Assembly (NCBI RefSeq): GCF_018736085.1 | Contig: NZ_CP076134.1 | Coordinates: forward strand, 806,001-870,000 | From: Bradyrhizobium sediminis | GTDB lineage: Bacteria > Pseudomonadota > Alphaproteobacteria > Rhizobiales > Xanthobacteraceae | Length of the DNA stretch: 64,000 bases | Reading direction: 5' to 3' | Shown: piece after piece, positions 31,761-39,750 of the stretch | How positions within the stretch are numbered: position 1 is the stretch's first letter | Layout of the letters: every line of letters starts with the position of its first letter | Made by a program: the position numbers and the translations under genes | The notes under the pieces: generated by a model | The model's input: the letters and a program-made list of their open reading frames with translations, nothing else | Told to the model about the DNA's origin: nothing | The model's database searches: none

Positions 31761-31794
31761 AAAGCCGGCGCGATCATCTCGCGCCGGCTTTTTT
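31761..31794. terminator. bidirectional rho-independent terminator
   Basis: 12-bp perfect stem AAGCCGGCGCGA / TCGCGCCGGCTT with a 5-nt loop, T-run to the right and A-run to the left. It lies between the convergent secreted hypothetical gene and atpF and can stop both. Confidence 0.85.
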
Positions 31795-31811
31795 GTTGCG
31801 ACTGAAACCCG

Positions 31812-32300
31812 TCAGTTCAGCTTGGCCTTAACTTCGGCGATGCCCTTGGCCAAGAGATCGTCGGCGACCTGGCCCTTGACCGACTGCGACAGGATGGTGG
31901 AAGCCGCCGTCACCGCGGCGTTGGCCGCCGCGGCACGAACATCGGCGACCGCCTGGGCTTCGGCAAGCGCGATCTTGCCCTCGGCGGTCTTGGTGCGCCG
32001 GGCGACGAAATCTTCCATCTTGGTCTTGGCCTCGGCCGCGATGCGTTCGGCTTCGGCCTTGGCGGAAGCGATAATCTCCTGCGCCTCGCCTTCCGCCTTG
32101 GCATGACGGGCCTTGTATTCCGCCAGCAGCTTGGCGGCCTCGTCCTTGAGCCGGCGGGCGTCGTCGAGCTCGGCCTTGATGCGCTCGCTGCGATGATCGA
32201 GCGCCTTCAGCACCGTGCGGTGGACGCCCAAATAGGCGAACAACGCCATCAGGATGATGAAGGCTATGGCGACCCAGGTTTCCGGTTCGGCGAACATCAA
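31812..32300 (-). CDS. atpF: F0F1 ATP synthase subunit b
   Basis: A 162-residue peripheral-stalk subunit. One N-terminal membrane helix ([20 protein letters not shown]) is followed by a long, charged, alanine-rich coiled coil ([20 protein letters not shown] to the end). Together with b' it forms the heterodimeric stator typical of photosynthetic bacteria and rhizobia. Starts 2 bp after the b' stop. Confidence 0.93.
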   Translation of the reverse strand: MMFAEPETWVAIAFIILMALFAYLGVHRTVLKALDHRSERIKAELDDARRLKDEAAKLLAEYKARHAKAEGEAQEIIASAKAEAERIAAEAKTKMEDFVARRTKTAEGKIALAEAQAVADVRAAAANAAVTAASTILSQSVKGQVADDLLAKGIAEVKAKLN

Positions 32301-32302
32301 AC

Positions 32303-32860
32303 TTATCCCTTCAAGGACGCGTCGACGGCTGATTCCACGGCCTTGCCGTCGGGCATCACGCCGGTCAGCCGCTGCACGATCGCGGCGGCCGCATCGGCGG
32401 CAATGCCGCGGACGTTGCTCATCGCGGTCTCGCGGGTCGAGGCGATGGTCTTTTCAGCCTCGGCGAGCTTGACCGACAGCTTGTCTTCCAGCGCCTTGCG
32501 CTCGGCTTCCGATGCCGCGTTCAGCTTCTCGCGGGTCTCGGCGCTGATCGCCTGGGCGCGCGAACGGGCCGAGGCCAGTTCGGTTTCATAGGCCTTCAGG
32601 GCGCTGTCGGATTCGTCCTTCAGCTTTTGCGCGGCGGCCAGATCGCCCTCGATCGCCTTCTGACGGTCCTCGATCGTCTTGCCGACACGCGGCAAAGCGA
32701 TACGCGAGACAATCAGATACAGCGCGACGAATGCGATCGCCAGCGACACCAGTTGCGAAGCAAAGGTGTCCTTCTGGAACGGCGGAAACGGGGCCTTGTG
32801 GCCGCCATCTGCCGCCGTGTGGGCCGTCGCGCCCTTTGCGTTGCCATGACTCTCAGCCAC
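32303..32860 (-). CDS. atpG: F0F1 ATP synthase subunit b'
   Basis: A 185-residue second peripheral-stalk subunit. A hydrophilic N-terminus ([21 protein letters not shown]) precedes the membrane helix ([21 protein letters not shown]) and a coiled coil rich in Glu, Lys and Ala. The extra N-terminus and the place directly before atpF mark it as b'. The symbol atpG here follows the rhizobial name for b' and is not the F1 gamma gene. Confidence 0.9.
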   Translation of the reverse strand: MAESHGNAKGATAHTAADGGHKAPFPPFQKDTFASQLVSLAIAFVALYLIVSRIALPRVGKTIEDRQKAIEGDLAAAQKLKDESDSALKAYETELASARSRAQAISAETREKLNAASEAERKALEDKLSVKLAEAEKTIASTRETAMSNVRGIAADAAAAIVQRLTGVMPDGKAVESAVDASLKG

Positions 32861-32925
32861 GGGCTTCTCCTCGTTGGACGATCGAGGTCCCGAACCGGGA
32901 CCTCATCGGCCAGATCGGTGATGAA

Positions 32926-33153
32926 TCAGAGCGCGAACAGCAGCAACAGCGCGATCAGCAGCGAGAAGATGCCGAGCGCTTCGGTCACGGCGAAGCCGAA
33001 AATCAGGTTGCCGAACTGGCCCTGGGCTGCGGATGGATTGCGCACCGCAGCGGCGAGATAGTTGCCGAAGATGATGCCCACGCCAGCGCCTGCGCCACCC
33101 ATGCCAATGCAGGCAATACCAGCGCCAATGTACTTCGCGGCAATCGGATCCAT
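32926..33153 (-). CDS. atpE: F0F1 ATP synthase subunit c
   Basis: A 75-residue proton-ring subunit with two helices and the polar loop [10 protein letters not shown]. The glycine-rich first helix is [18 protein letters not shown] and the proton-carrying acid is Glu58 in [13 protein letters not shown]. The AGGAG-type site precedes the ATG. Glu rather than Asp at this place is normal for alphaproteobacteria. Confidence 0.97.
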   Translation of the reverse strand: MDPIAAKYIGAGIACIGMGGAGAGVGIIFGNYLAAAVRNPSAAQGQFGNLIFGFAVTEALGIFSLLIALLLLFAL

Positions 33154-33192
33154 GAAACGAACTCCTTCTTGAGGTTTGGTAGTGAGGCCGGA

Positions 33193-33939
33193 TCAGTGGC
33201 CCGGATGGATAGCATCGTTGAGATAGATGCAGGTGAGGATGGTGAAGACGTAGGCCTGAAGGAACGCGACCAGCAGCTCAAGCGCGGTCAGCGCGATGGT
33301 CAGCCCGAGCGGCAATACCGCGCCGGCCCAGCCGACGATGCCCAGGGCGCCGAGCATGCCGACGAAGCTCGCGAACACCTTCAGCGCGATGTGGCCTGCC
33401 AGCATGTTCGCGAAAAGTCGTACCGAATGCGAAACGGGCTTCAGGAAGAACGAAATGACTTCGATCAGCACCACCAGCGGCAGAATGTAGATCGGAACGC
33501 CCGACGGCACGAACAGCTTGAAGAATTTCAGGCCGTTTTTGTAAAAGCCGTAAAACAGCACGATGAAGAACACCAGCAGCGCCAGCGCTGCGGTGACGAT
33601 CAGGTGGCTTGAAACCGTGAACGTGTAGGGAATGATTCCGATCAGGTTCGAGACCGCGATGAACATGAACAGCGAGAACACCAGCGGGAAGAACTTCATG
33701 CCTTCCGAGCCGGCGGTGCTTCTGATGGTGCTCGCCACGAATTCGTAGCTTATTTCGGCCACCGACTGGAAACGGCCCGGGACCAACTGCCGGCCGGCGC
33801 CGATCATCAGCAGCGAGATCACCGCCACCGAAAGAAACATGTAGGCCGACGAATTGGTGAACGCGATTTCCTGTCCGCCAAGGTGGCCGATGGTGAACAG
33901 CTTGGTGATCTGGAACTGATGGATTGGATCGGCGGCCAT
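33193..33939 (-). CDS. atpB: F0F1 ATP synthase subunit a
   Basis: A 248-residue proton-channel subunit with five or six helices. Essential features are [16 protein letters not shown] (the conserved arginine) and [24 protein letters not shown] (the C-terminal channel helix). Follows the usual family length. Confidence 0.97.
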   Translation of the reverse strand: MAADPIHQFQITKLFTIGHLGGQEIAFTNSSAYMFLSVAVISLLMIGAGRQLVPGRFQSVAEISYEFVASTIRSTAGSEGMKFFPLVFSLFMFIAVSNLIGIIPYTFTVSSHLIVTAALALLVFFIVLFYGFYKNGLKFFKLFVPSGVPIYILPLVVLIEVISFFLKPVSHSVRLFANMLAGHIALKVFASFVGMLGALGIVGWAGAVLPLGLTIALTALELLVAFLQAYVFTILTCIYLNDAIHPGH

Positions 33940-34015
33940 TCGTTTCTCAGTCTATCGGTTTCGCGATCTCTCGCGGGTCGTGTCGGACGTTCAGATGCGC
34001 TTCGCAATGCCCGCG

Positions 34016-34393
34016 TCAGAGCCGTTCAGACTGCTTCGCCATCACGCCTGCCGCCCGCATCACATTGATCACGCCGGCGGTAAAGCCAAGCAGCAAGAAT
34101 ACAATGAGGCCCCAGGGCGAAGTCGACAGCAAGCGATCGAAACCCCAGCCGAGAGCCGCTCCGACAAGAACACCGGCAACCAGTTCGGAGGAGAGGCGAA
34201 GCCCCATAGCCATGGCGGATGCCTTGGCTTGAGCCGCGTCCTGCTCGTTTCCGGACTGGTCCGTCCCGATCTTTCGGCTGCCCCGAACTTCGGACAACCG
34301 CTGATCCAGACTTCCGAGCCTTGCGGAAAGCGCGGCTTCGTCGGACGATTTCTCGCGACTTCCATTTCCCTTGTCGTTCGTGCCTTCAGCCAT
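34016..34393 (-). CDS. atpI: AtpZ/AtpI family ATP synthase accessory protein
   Basis: A 125-residue membrane protein: a hydrophilic, charged N-terminal half (coiled region SARLGSLDQRLSEVRG) and two helices (GLRLSSELVAGVLVGAALGWGFDRLL, then LIVFLLLGFTAGVINVMRAAG). AtpI/AtpZ proteins are thought to help c-ring assembly or magnesium uptake. First gene of the F0 operon; the F1 genes are not in the window, as is usual for Rhizobiales. Confidence 0.88.
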   Translation of the reverse strand: MAEGTNDKGNGSREKSSDEAALSARLGSLDQRLSEVRGSRKIGTDQSGNEQDAAQAKASAMAMGLRLSSELVAGVLVGAALGWGFDRLLSTSPWGLIVFLLLGFTAGVINVMRAAGVMAKQSERL

Positions 34394-34659
34394 GCTGTGG
34401 AGCTCAAACGATGCTGTGGAAATAACGCCCCGTCACCCTCAAAAGCCGCGCGGACCATACTTACCGCGTCTGATCAAGTCAAGATTGCGTCGTAACCAGT
34501 TAGTGCGTTGATTTATTTGATCTTATTCCACGGAGCGGGAATGCGGCGCCATGCCGCCATCGCAGTGCAGCAGCACGCTTTGTGCGACGACCGAACTTGC
34601 ACGCCAAAGCCGGGTCTGTTGGGATGACCAGCCGATATCCCTATCCCGCCGGAGCCCGC

Positions 34660-35283
34660 ATGCAGCGTCAGGTCGACTATTATTTTTCGTTCCAGTCCCC
34701 GTGGGCCTATATCGGCCACAAGGCGTTCCTTGAGGTCGCAAGTACCTACAATCTCAAGATAAATTACAAGCCGGTGGTGCTGGTCGATCTGTTCTCGGAG
34801 ACCGGCGGCCTGCCGCTGATGAAGCGTCATCCGGTGCGGCAGCGCTACCGGATGGTCGAGTTGCAGCGCTGGCGCGACAAGCGCGGACTGAATTTCCATC
34901 TGCAGCCGGCGAACTGGCCATTCAATGCGCGGCTGGCCGACGGCGTGGTGATCGCGGCGATCGAGGCCGGCCTCGACCCCGAGCCGTTCATGCGGCGGGC
35001 TTTCGCGGCGGTGTGGGAAGACCAGCTCAATCTGACCGACCCTGCTACCCTGGTCAGGCTGGCGGACGAATCGGGGCTTCCCGGCAAGCAACTGGTCGAG
35101 CGTTCCGGATCGGACGAGATCAGTGCGGCCTATGAGCAGAATCGCCAGGATGCGCTGGCGGCCGATGTGTTCGGATCGCCGGTCTACGTGCTCGACGGCG
35201 AGGTGTTCTGGGGACAGGACCGGATCGAATTGCTCGCCGACGCGTTGAAATCCGGTCGCGCGCCCTATAGGTCGCAGGTGTAG
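34660..35283 (+). CDS. 2-hydroxychromene-2-carboxylate isomerase family protein
   Basis: A 207-residue DsbA-fold protein of the HCCA isomerase/kappa-GST family. The active-site segment is VDYYFSFQSPWAYIG (Ser13 is in the position of the catalytic serine); NWPFNARLADGVVIAAIEAGLDP and FGSPVYVLDGEVFWGQDRI are the cis-proline and C-terminal motifs. HCCA isomerase acts in naphthalene-type aromatic degradation with glutathione, but many members have other or unknown substrates. ATG 34660 is preceded by GGAG at 6 nt; the upstream in-frame extension has no ribosome site. Confidence 0.85.
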   Translation: MQRQVDYYFSFQSPWAYIGHKAFLEVASTYNLKINYKPVVLVDLFSETGGLPLMKRHPVRQRYRMVELQRWRDKRGLNFHLQPANWPFNARLADGVVIAAIEAGLDPEPFMRRAFAAVWEDQLNLTDPATLVRLADESGLPGKQLVERSGSDEISAAYEQNRQDALAADVFGSPVYVLDGEVFWGQDRIELLADALKSGRAPYRSQV

Positions 35284-35333
35284 GCTTGAAGCGCGGGACC
35301 GGGACGGCCTATCGGTTTGAGGCGGAGCGACCC

Positions 35334-35876
35334 ATGAGCAAAGCGACATCGCCCTCGAAATTCTCCACAACAATTATGGCCGCGGCGCTGGTTTTTTCCG
35401 TTGGCGGCACCGGTGCCGGGTTCGCGCAATCGATGCCGGACACCGAGAATGGCCGCTACGTGCTGTCGCCGGTCGCCGATGGCGTGCTCAGGCTCGATAC
35501 CCGGACCGGCGCCGTTTCGATCTGCACCAATGGCGGTGCGGGCTGGGCCTGCTACGCCGTGCCTGACGAACGCGCCGCGCTGGACGCGGAAATCGGCCGG
35601 CTGCAGGCCGACAATGAAAGGCTGAAGGCAGAGCTGGCGGCGCGCGAGCCTGTCGTCAGCGGCAAGATCGAAGAAGCCTTGCCCAAGGAAATCTTGCCCA
35701 AGTCCGATTCACTTAAGAAGCCCGAGCCGAAGGTGGCCGAGGGCGAACGCAAGATCGAGATTCCACTGCCGAGCGACCGCGACATGGACCGCGTGTTTTC
35801 ATTTCTCGAGCGGGCGTGGAAGCGGCTGATCGAGATGGCCAACCGGGTGCAGAAAGACGTCAGCGGCAAGATTTGA
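35334..35876 (+). CDS. secreted coiled-coil hypothetical protein
   Basis: A 180-residue exported protein. A signal peptide (STTIMAAALVFSVGGTGAGFAQ) is followed by a short domain (ENGRYVLSPVADGVLRLDTRTGAVSICTNGGAGWACYAVPD, with two cysteines), a coiled coil (LDAEIGRLQADNERLKAELAA) and a lysine/proline-rich tail ending in an amphipathic helix. The SICTNGGAGWACYAVPD stretch is shared by similar proteins in Bradyrhizobium; function is unknown. ATG 35334 has GGAGCG 7 nt upstream. 51 bp after the HCCA isomerase gene. Confidence 0.75.
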   Translation: MSKATSPSKFSTTIMAAALVFSVGGTGAGFAQSMPDTENGRYVLSPVADGVLRLDTRTGAVSICTNGGAGWACYAVPDERAALDAEIGRLQADNERLKAELAAREPVVSGKIEEALPKEILPKSDSLKKPEPKVAEGERKIEIPLPSDRDMDRVFSFLERAWKRLIEMANRVQKDVSGKI

Positions 35877-35923
35877 AGGCGGCGCTCGTTCCGTTCGCCG
35901 GGACGACATGTGGGGAGATCATC

Positions 35924-36394
35924 ATGACGTCGCCCAAATCGCTGTCCCGCTCCGCGCCATCCACCGTCAGCGCCACCACCATCGTCTCATCGCTGCTGAC
36001 GGTTCAAACCTCGGGACCCGGCTTCGTCGATCTCACCGCCGAGGTGAAAAAATTCGTCAGCGAGGTCGATGCGAAAGAAGGCGCGGTGATGCTGTTCATC
36101 CGCCATACCTCGGCGTCGCTGACGATCCAGGAAAATGCCGATCCGTCGGTGCTGGATGATTTGACGACGGTGCTTGACCGGCTCGCGCCCGAGCACGCCG
36201 GATGGACCCACGACACCGAAGGCCCCGACGACATGCCGGCGCATATCAAGACCATGCTGACGGCGACCTCGCTGCATGTTCCAGTCCTCAAGGGCCGGCT
36301 GGCGCTGGGAACCTGGCAGGCGATCTACCTGATCGAGCATCGCAGCGATCCGCACCGCCGCGAGGTCGTGCTGCAGTTTGTGGGCGCGATCTAG
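35924..36394 (+). CDS. secondary thiamine-phosphate synthase YjbQ (UPF0047)
   Basis: A 156-residue YjbQ/UPF0047 protein: FVDLTAEVKKFV, LFIRHTSASLTIQENADPSVLDDL, HTDEGPDDMPAHIKTMLTATSL-like segment and LGTWQAIYLIEHRSDPHRREVVLQFVG. Members show weak thiamine-phosphate synthase activity; the real role is unsettled. The extra 25 residues at the N-terminus are polar and probably flexible. A terminator follows. Confidence 0.85.
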   Translation: MTSPKSLSRSAPSTVSATTIVSSLLTVQTSGPGFVDLTAEVKKFVSEVDAKEGAVMLFIRHTSASLTIQENADPSVLDDLTTVLDRLAPEHAGWTHDTEGPDDMPAHIKTMLTATSLHVPVLKGRLALGTWQAIYLIEHRSDPHRREVVLQFVGAI

Positions 36395-36412
36395 GTCCAT
36401 GCTCAAAACAAA

Positions 36413-36440
36413 GCCGGCCGCGGAGCGATCCGCGGCCGGC
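36413..36440. terminator. rho-independent-like terminator
   Basis: 12-bp perfect stem GCCGGCCGCGGA / TCCGCGGCCGGC with loop GCGA, between the convergent YjbQ and MFS genes. The T-run is poor, so strength is uncertain. Confidence 0.65.
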
Positions 36441-36484
36441 CTGTTGCGTGCATCCTGCGGCTGCTGCCGCCGGACCAAATCAGG

Positions 36485-38149
36485 CTATCTGGTGATATCG
36501 ACGTCCTTGGTTTCCGGCATCAGGAAGAAGCCGACGACCGCGGTGATCGATGCGAAGATGATCGGATACCACAGGCCCGCATAGATATCGCCGGTCGAGG
36601 CCACGATCGCGAACGAGGTCGCGGGCAATAGTCCGCCGAACCAGCCGTTGCCGATGTGATAGGGCAGCGACATCGAGGTGTAGCGGATCTTGGTCGGGAA
36701 CAGTTCGACCAGCAACGCCGCGATCGGCCCGTACACCATGGTGACGTAGACCACCAGGATGAACAGCAGTCCGATAATCGCCGCAACCTGCGGACGGAAG
36801 ATGTCGAACGGGTTCGACATCTTCACGACGCCCGTCGCACCCGCCTTCGGATAGCCCGCGGCCTGCACCGCCGCCAGTACCTGCGGATTGCTGGTCTTTG
36901 CGTCGGTGTAGGGCACTTCCTTGCCATTGACCGTGATCTTCACACCCGAGCCTGCGGGGCCATATGTGGTCGAATACTTGACCGACGACTGGGCCAGGAA
37001 GGCGCGAGCGGTGTCGCAGGGTGCCGTGAACACGCGGGTGCCGACCGGGTTGAACAGATCGCCGCAGCCTGCCTTGTCGGCGACGACTTCCACCTTGGTC
37101 GCCTCGATCGCCTTTTCCAGCGCCGGGTTGGCGTTGGAAGAGATCATCCGGAAGATCGGGAAGAAGGTCAGCGCCGCGATCAGGCAGCCGGCAAGGATGA
37201 TCGGCTTGCGGCCGATCTTGTCCGACAGCCAACCGAACACGATGAAGAACCCGGTGCCGAACACCAGCGACCACGCGATCAACAGGTTGGCGGTGTAGCC
37301 GTCGACCTTCAGGATCGATTGCAGGAAGAACAGTGCGTAGAACTGGCCGGTGTACCAGACCACGCCCTGACCCATGGTGCCGCCGATCAGCGCCAGGATA
37401 ACGATCTTGGCGTTGCTCCAGTCGGCGAAGGCCTCGGTCAGCGGGGCCTTGGAGCCCTTACCTTCTTCCTTCATCTTCTGGAAGATCGGCGATTCGTTGA
37501 GGCGCAACCGGATCCAGACCGAAACCCCGAGCAGGAGGATCGACACCAGGAACGGAATACGCCAGCCCCAGGCGGCGAATTCGGCTTCGCCGATTGTCGT
37601 ACGGGTAAACAGGATCACCAGCAGCGACAGGAACAGGCCGAGCGTGGCCGTGGTCTGAATGAACGAGGTGTAGTAGCCGCGTTTGCCGTGCGGCGAATGC
37701 TCGGCCACGTAGGTGGCGGCTCCGCCATACTCGCCGCCGAGTGCGAGGCCCTGCGCCAGGCGTAGCGCGATCAGGATGACCGGCGCCGCAAAGCCGATCG
37801 TTGCCGCGTTGGGCAACAGGCCGACGATGAAGGTCGACAGACCCATGATCAGGATGGTGACGAGGAAGGTATATTTGCGTCCGACGATGTCGCCGACGCG
37901 GCCGAACACGATGGCGCCGAACGGGCGCACCAGGAAGCCGGCGGCGAAGGCAAGCAGCGCGAAGATGTCGCGGGTTGCCGGCGGATAGGCCGAGAAGAAC
38001 TGCGCGCCGATGATGCCGGCGAGCGATCCGTAGAGGTAGAAGTCGTACCATTCGAAAACGGTACCGAGCGATGAAGCGAGAATGACGAAACGTTCGTCCT
38101 TCGTCATGCCTCCCGTTCGGACTTTTTCGGTAACTGCCATTGTGGACAT
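36485..38149 (-). CDS. MFS transporter, metabolite:H+ symporter (MHS) type
   Basis: A 554-residue 12-helix major facilitator of the ShiA/ProP/KgtP (MHS) family. Visible markers are SSLGTVFEWYDFYLYGSLAG, the loop RPFGAIVFGRVGDIVGRKYTF, LALGGEYGGAATYVAEH and GWLSDKIGRKPIILAG. Unlike typical MHS proteins (430-500 residues), it has an insert of about 100 residues after helix 8 (around residues 335-440), with two cysteines (DKAGC and TAPC) and a strand-rich sequence that should lie in the periplasm. Substrate, probably an organic acid or similar, cannot be read. GGGAG 10 nt upstream supports ATG 38149. Confidence 0.9.
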   Translation of the reverse strand: MSTMAVTEKVRTGGMTKDERFVILASSLGTVFEWYDFYLYGSLAGIIGAQFFSAYPPATRDIFALLAFAAGFLVRPFGAIVFGRVGDIVGRKYTFLVTILIMGLSTFIVGLLPNAATIGFAAPVILIALRLAQGLALGGEYGGAATYVAEHSPHGKRGYYTSFIQTTATLGLFLSLLVILFTRTTIGEAEFAAWGWRIPFLVSILLLGVSVWIRLRLNESPIFQKMKEEGKGSKAPLTEAFADWSNAKIVILALIGGTMGQGVVWYTGQFYALFFLQSILKVDGYTANLLIAWSLVFGTGFFIVFGWLSDKIGRKPIILAGCLIAALTFFPIFRMISSNANPALEKAIEATKVEVVADKAGCGDLFNPVGTRVFTAPCDTARAFLAQSSVKYSTTYGPAGSGVKITVNGKEVPYTDAKTSNPQVLAAVQAAGYPKAGATGVVKMSNPFDIFRPQVAAIIGLLFILVVYVTMVYGPIAALLVELFPTKIRYTSMSLPYHIGNGWFGGLLPATSFAIVASTGDIYAGLWYPIIFASITAVVGFFLMPETKDVDITR

Positions 38150-38489
38150 TTTCGATCACTCCCGATTTTTTCTTGAATCACGCACATGTGCGTTGCGTCA
38201 GATCGACGCGTAGTTGGGAGCCTCCTACATGCTCGGGAAGCATGCCCCAATAGTACTTTCGGCTGGCATCGATTCGCCGTGCGTGCGATCGGCTTGTCAG
38301 GCGCGGCAGCGCGCTCGCGTGATTTCACCTGCTCAATCGGCGAGTAGTGCTGATTCTATCGGGAGAAAATGACCTTCGCGTTCGACGTCAGGGCCTTTGA
38401 AAAGGTCCCTGCCCACCGTCGCATTCATCCAATCAATTAAACCAAAGTCGGGACCTTGCTGCATGCGGGACTGCCGGTGCAGTCTCGAA
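38150..38489. other. 340-bp intergenic region upstream of the MFS gene
   Basis: No convincing gene. It holds the MFS promoter (minus strand) and has lower GC than the surroundings. A short plus-strand frame at 38368 (23 codons, preceded by GGGAG) and a minus-strand frame at 38333-38464 exist but lack support. Confidence 0.45.
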
Positions 38490-38858
38490 CTAAAGTCCAA
38501 TGACGGAGAAGAACAATGCAATCGTCCACATCACAATGGAGATGACCGCGGTCCAGCGCGCGAACAGCAAATAGGTCTCGCGCATGACCGTTGAAATCGT
38601 CCGCTGCGCAAAGGCCTGGGGCGGACGGTTTTCCTTGGGAAGATAAAGCCACATCTCGGTCCGGCGGTGATCCTTGGTCCGGGCTTCATAGGCTTTCAGC
38701 ACCAGAACAAGCGTCATCACCATGCTCAGGAATCCTCCCGCCTGAAAGGCGGAGCGCGGAAGGAAGGACAGGCCGATCATGACGCAGAAGATGGCAAGCG
38801 ATGCGAACCCGCACGCACGCAGCACCGTTTCATAGGCAATACGGCGCATCTCTTCCAT
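38490..38858 (-). CDS. hypothetical membrane protein
   Basis: A 122-residue protein with helices at about 17-35 (FASLAIFCVMIGLSFLP), 42-58 (GGFLSMVMTLVLVLKA) and 100-120 (WTAVISIVMWTIALFFSVIGL), and a charged middle with EMWLYLPKENRPP. No named family recognised. ATG 38858 gives MEEMRRIAYETVL; a longer frame to 38924 exists. Followed downstream on the same strand by the MFS gene after 340 bp. Confidence 0.65.
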   Translation of the reverse strand: MEEMRRIAYETVLRACGFASLAIFCVMIGLSFLPRSAFQAGGFLSMVMTLVLVLKAYEARTKDHRRTEMWLYLPKENRPPQAFAQRTISTVMRETYLLFARWTAVISIVMWTIALFFSVIGL

Positions 38859-38940
38859 GAGTTGCCAACCCGCCGTTCGGAAGCACGTGAGGCCCAGCGT
38901 AGCGCCAAGGTCTCGCGCCCTCAACCTCGGGGCCGTCCGG

Positions 38941-39264
38941 CTAGAGGCCGATCTTGAGAAAATTGCCGGCCGCGGGCAACGTCAGAATCGCGGTTCCGGC
39001 AAGCCAGATCCAGAGCGAGACATTGTTAGATTCCGAGGCGCCGGTGACCCGCTCGTAGATTGCCGCCGGAATCCCGCCCAGAATCACAGTGGCGGTCGAG
39101 ACCATCAACGAAGCGAGCATCAGCGTCAGCGACAGGCTTCCAAACAGCAGCGGGCCGGCGAGTATCTGGACGTACAGCAGCGCGAAAATCAGCCAGAGCT
39201 GGTTGAATATGCCGTTGATCATTCCGAAAAACGCAATTCCGATGAAATAGAAATTGCGGTTCAT
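38941..39264 (-). CDS. hypothetical membrane protein
   Basis: A 107-residue protein with three or four hydrophobic helices (FYFIGIAFFGMINGIFNQLW, LIFALLYVQILAGPLLFG, LMLASLMVSTATVILGGIPAAIY, LWIWLAGTAILTLPAAG). Its ATG overlaps the stop of the YggT-like gene by ATGA, so the two are a coupled pair. No family recognised with confidence. Confidence 0.7.
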   Translation of the reverse strand: MNRNFYFIGIAFFGMINGIFNQLWLIFALLYVQILAGPLLFGSLSLTLMLASLMVSTATVILGGIPAAIYERVTGASESNNVSLWIWLAGTAILTLPAAGNFLKIGL

Positions 39265-39581
39265 GATGCGGCTCCGCCGAGCCGGGGGGCGAGGTTCAAC
39301 AACAGCAATGTGTAGTGGAGCGCGACGCGCAGCCAGAACAGCCAGACGAATCCGAACAGCCAAAGCACCACCGGAGGAGCCGCCTTTGGCGTTGCAATCG
39401 CGATCAGCGTGATGACGGGATCGGTGACCCGGCAAAAGAAGCGCCAGATGTAATTCGGCGAGTCCGCGTCGACCATCAGGCCGAGCAGGACGCGGCCGAG
39501 CATCGTGTACATCAACGCCGCCAGAATGAAATTCGGCAGGTGGAAGTACCAATAGGGAGCCAGTGACGTTGCAAAGTCCAA
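39261..39581 (-). CDS. YggT-like small membrane protein
   Basis: A 106-residue protein: FHLPNFILAALMYTMLGRVLLGLMV, then SPNYIWRFFCRVTDPVITLI (the WRFF-x-DP arrangement resembles the YggT family, whose members have PIL...DP motifs), and two more helices (PPVVLWLFGFVWLFWLRVAL, HYTLLLLNLAP). YggT proteins are linked to osmotic/potassium handling and division, but the match is weak. Coupled to the next gene by ATGA. Confidence 0.65.
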   Translation of the reverse strand: MDFATSLAPYWYFHLPNFILAALMYTMLGRVLLGLMVDADSPNYIWRFFCRVTDPVITLIAIATPKAAPPVVLWLFGFVWLFWLRVALHYTLLLLNLAPRLGGAAS

Positions 39582-39702
39582 AGTTCGATTCTCCTACCGG
39601 GCTTCAGCAATCGACGAACCGGGACGCGTGACGAGATCACGATCCCAACAATGGCAAGCGGCGACTTTCCCGGCAAGTGCGGATGCGAGGTCGTGGAAAA
39701 GA

Positions 39703-39728
39703 AAACGGGGCCCCGAAAGGCCCCGTTT
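39703..39728 (-). terminator. rho-independent terminator after the symporter gene
   Basis: 10-bp stem AAACGGGGCC / GGCCCCGTTT with a 6-nt loop; on the minus strand it is followed by T-rich sequence (TTTTCTTTTCC). It lies 23 bp beyond the symporter stop. Confidence 0.8.
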
Positions 39729-39750
39729 GCCGAGATGTGTCGCAGTGCTC

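Noticed and set aside
38368..38439. 23-codon plus-strand frame with a GGGAG site
   Set aside because: Too short to support, no context.
38333..38521. Minus-strand frame of 62 codons (or 43 from 38464) after the hypothetical membrane protein
   Set aside because: No ribosome site and no recognisable family; may be a remnant but cannot be supported.
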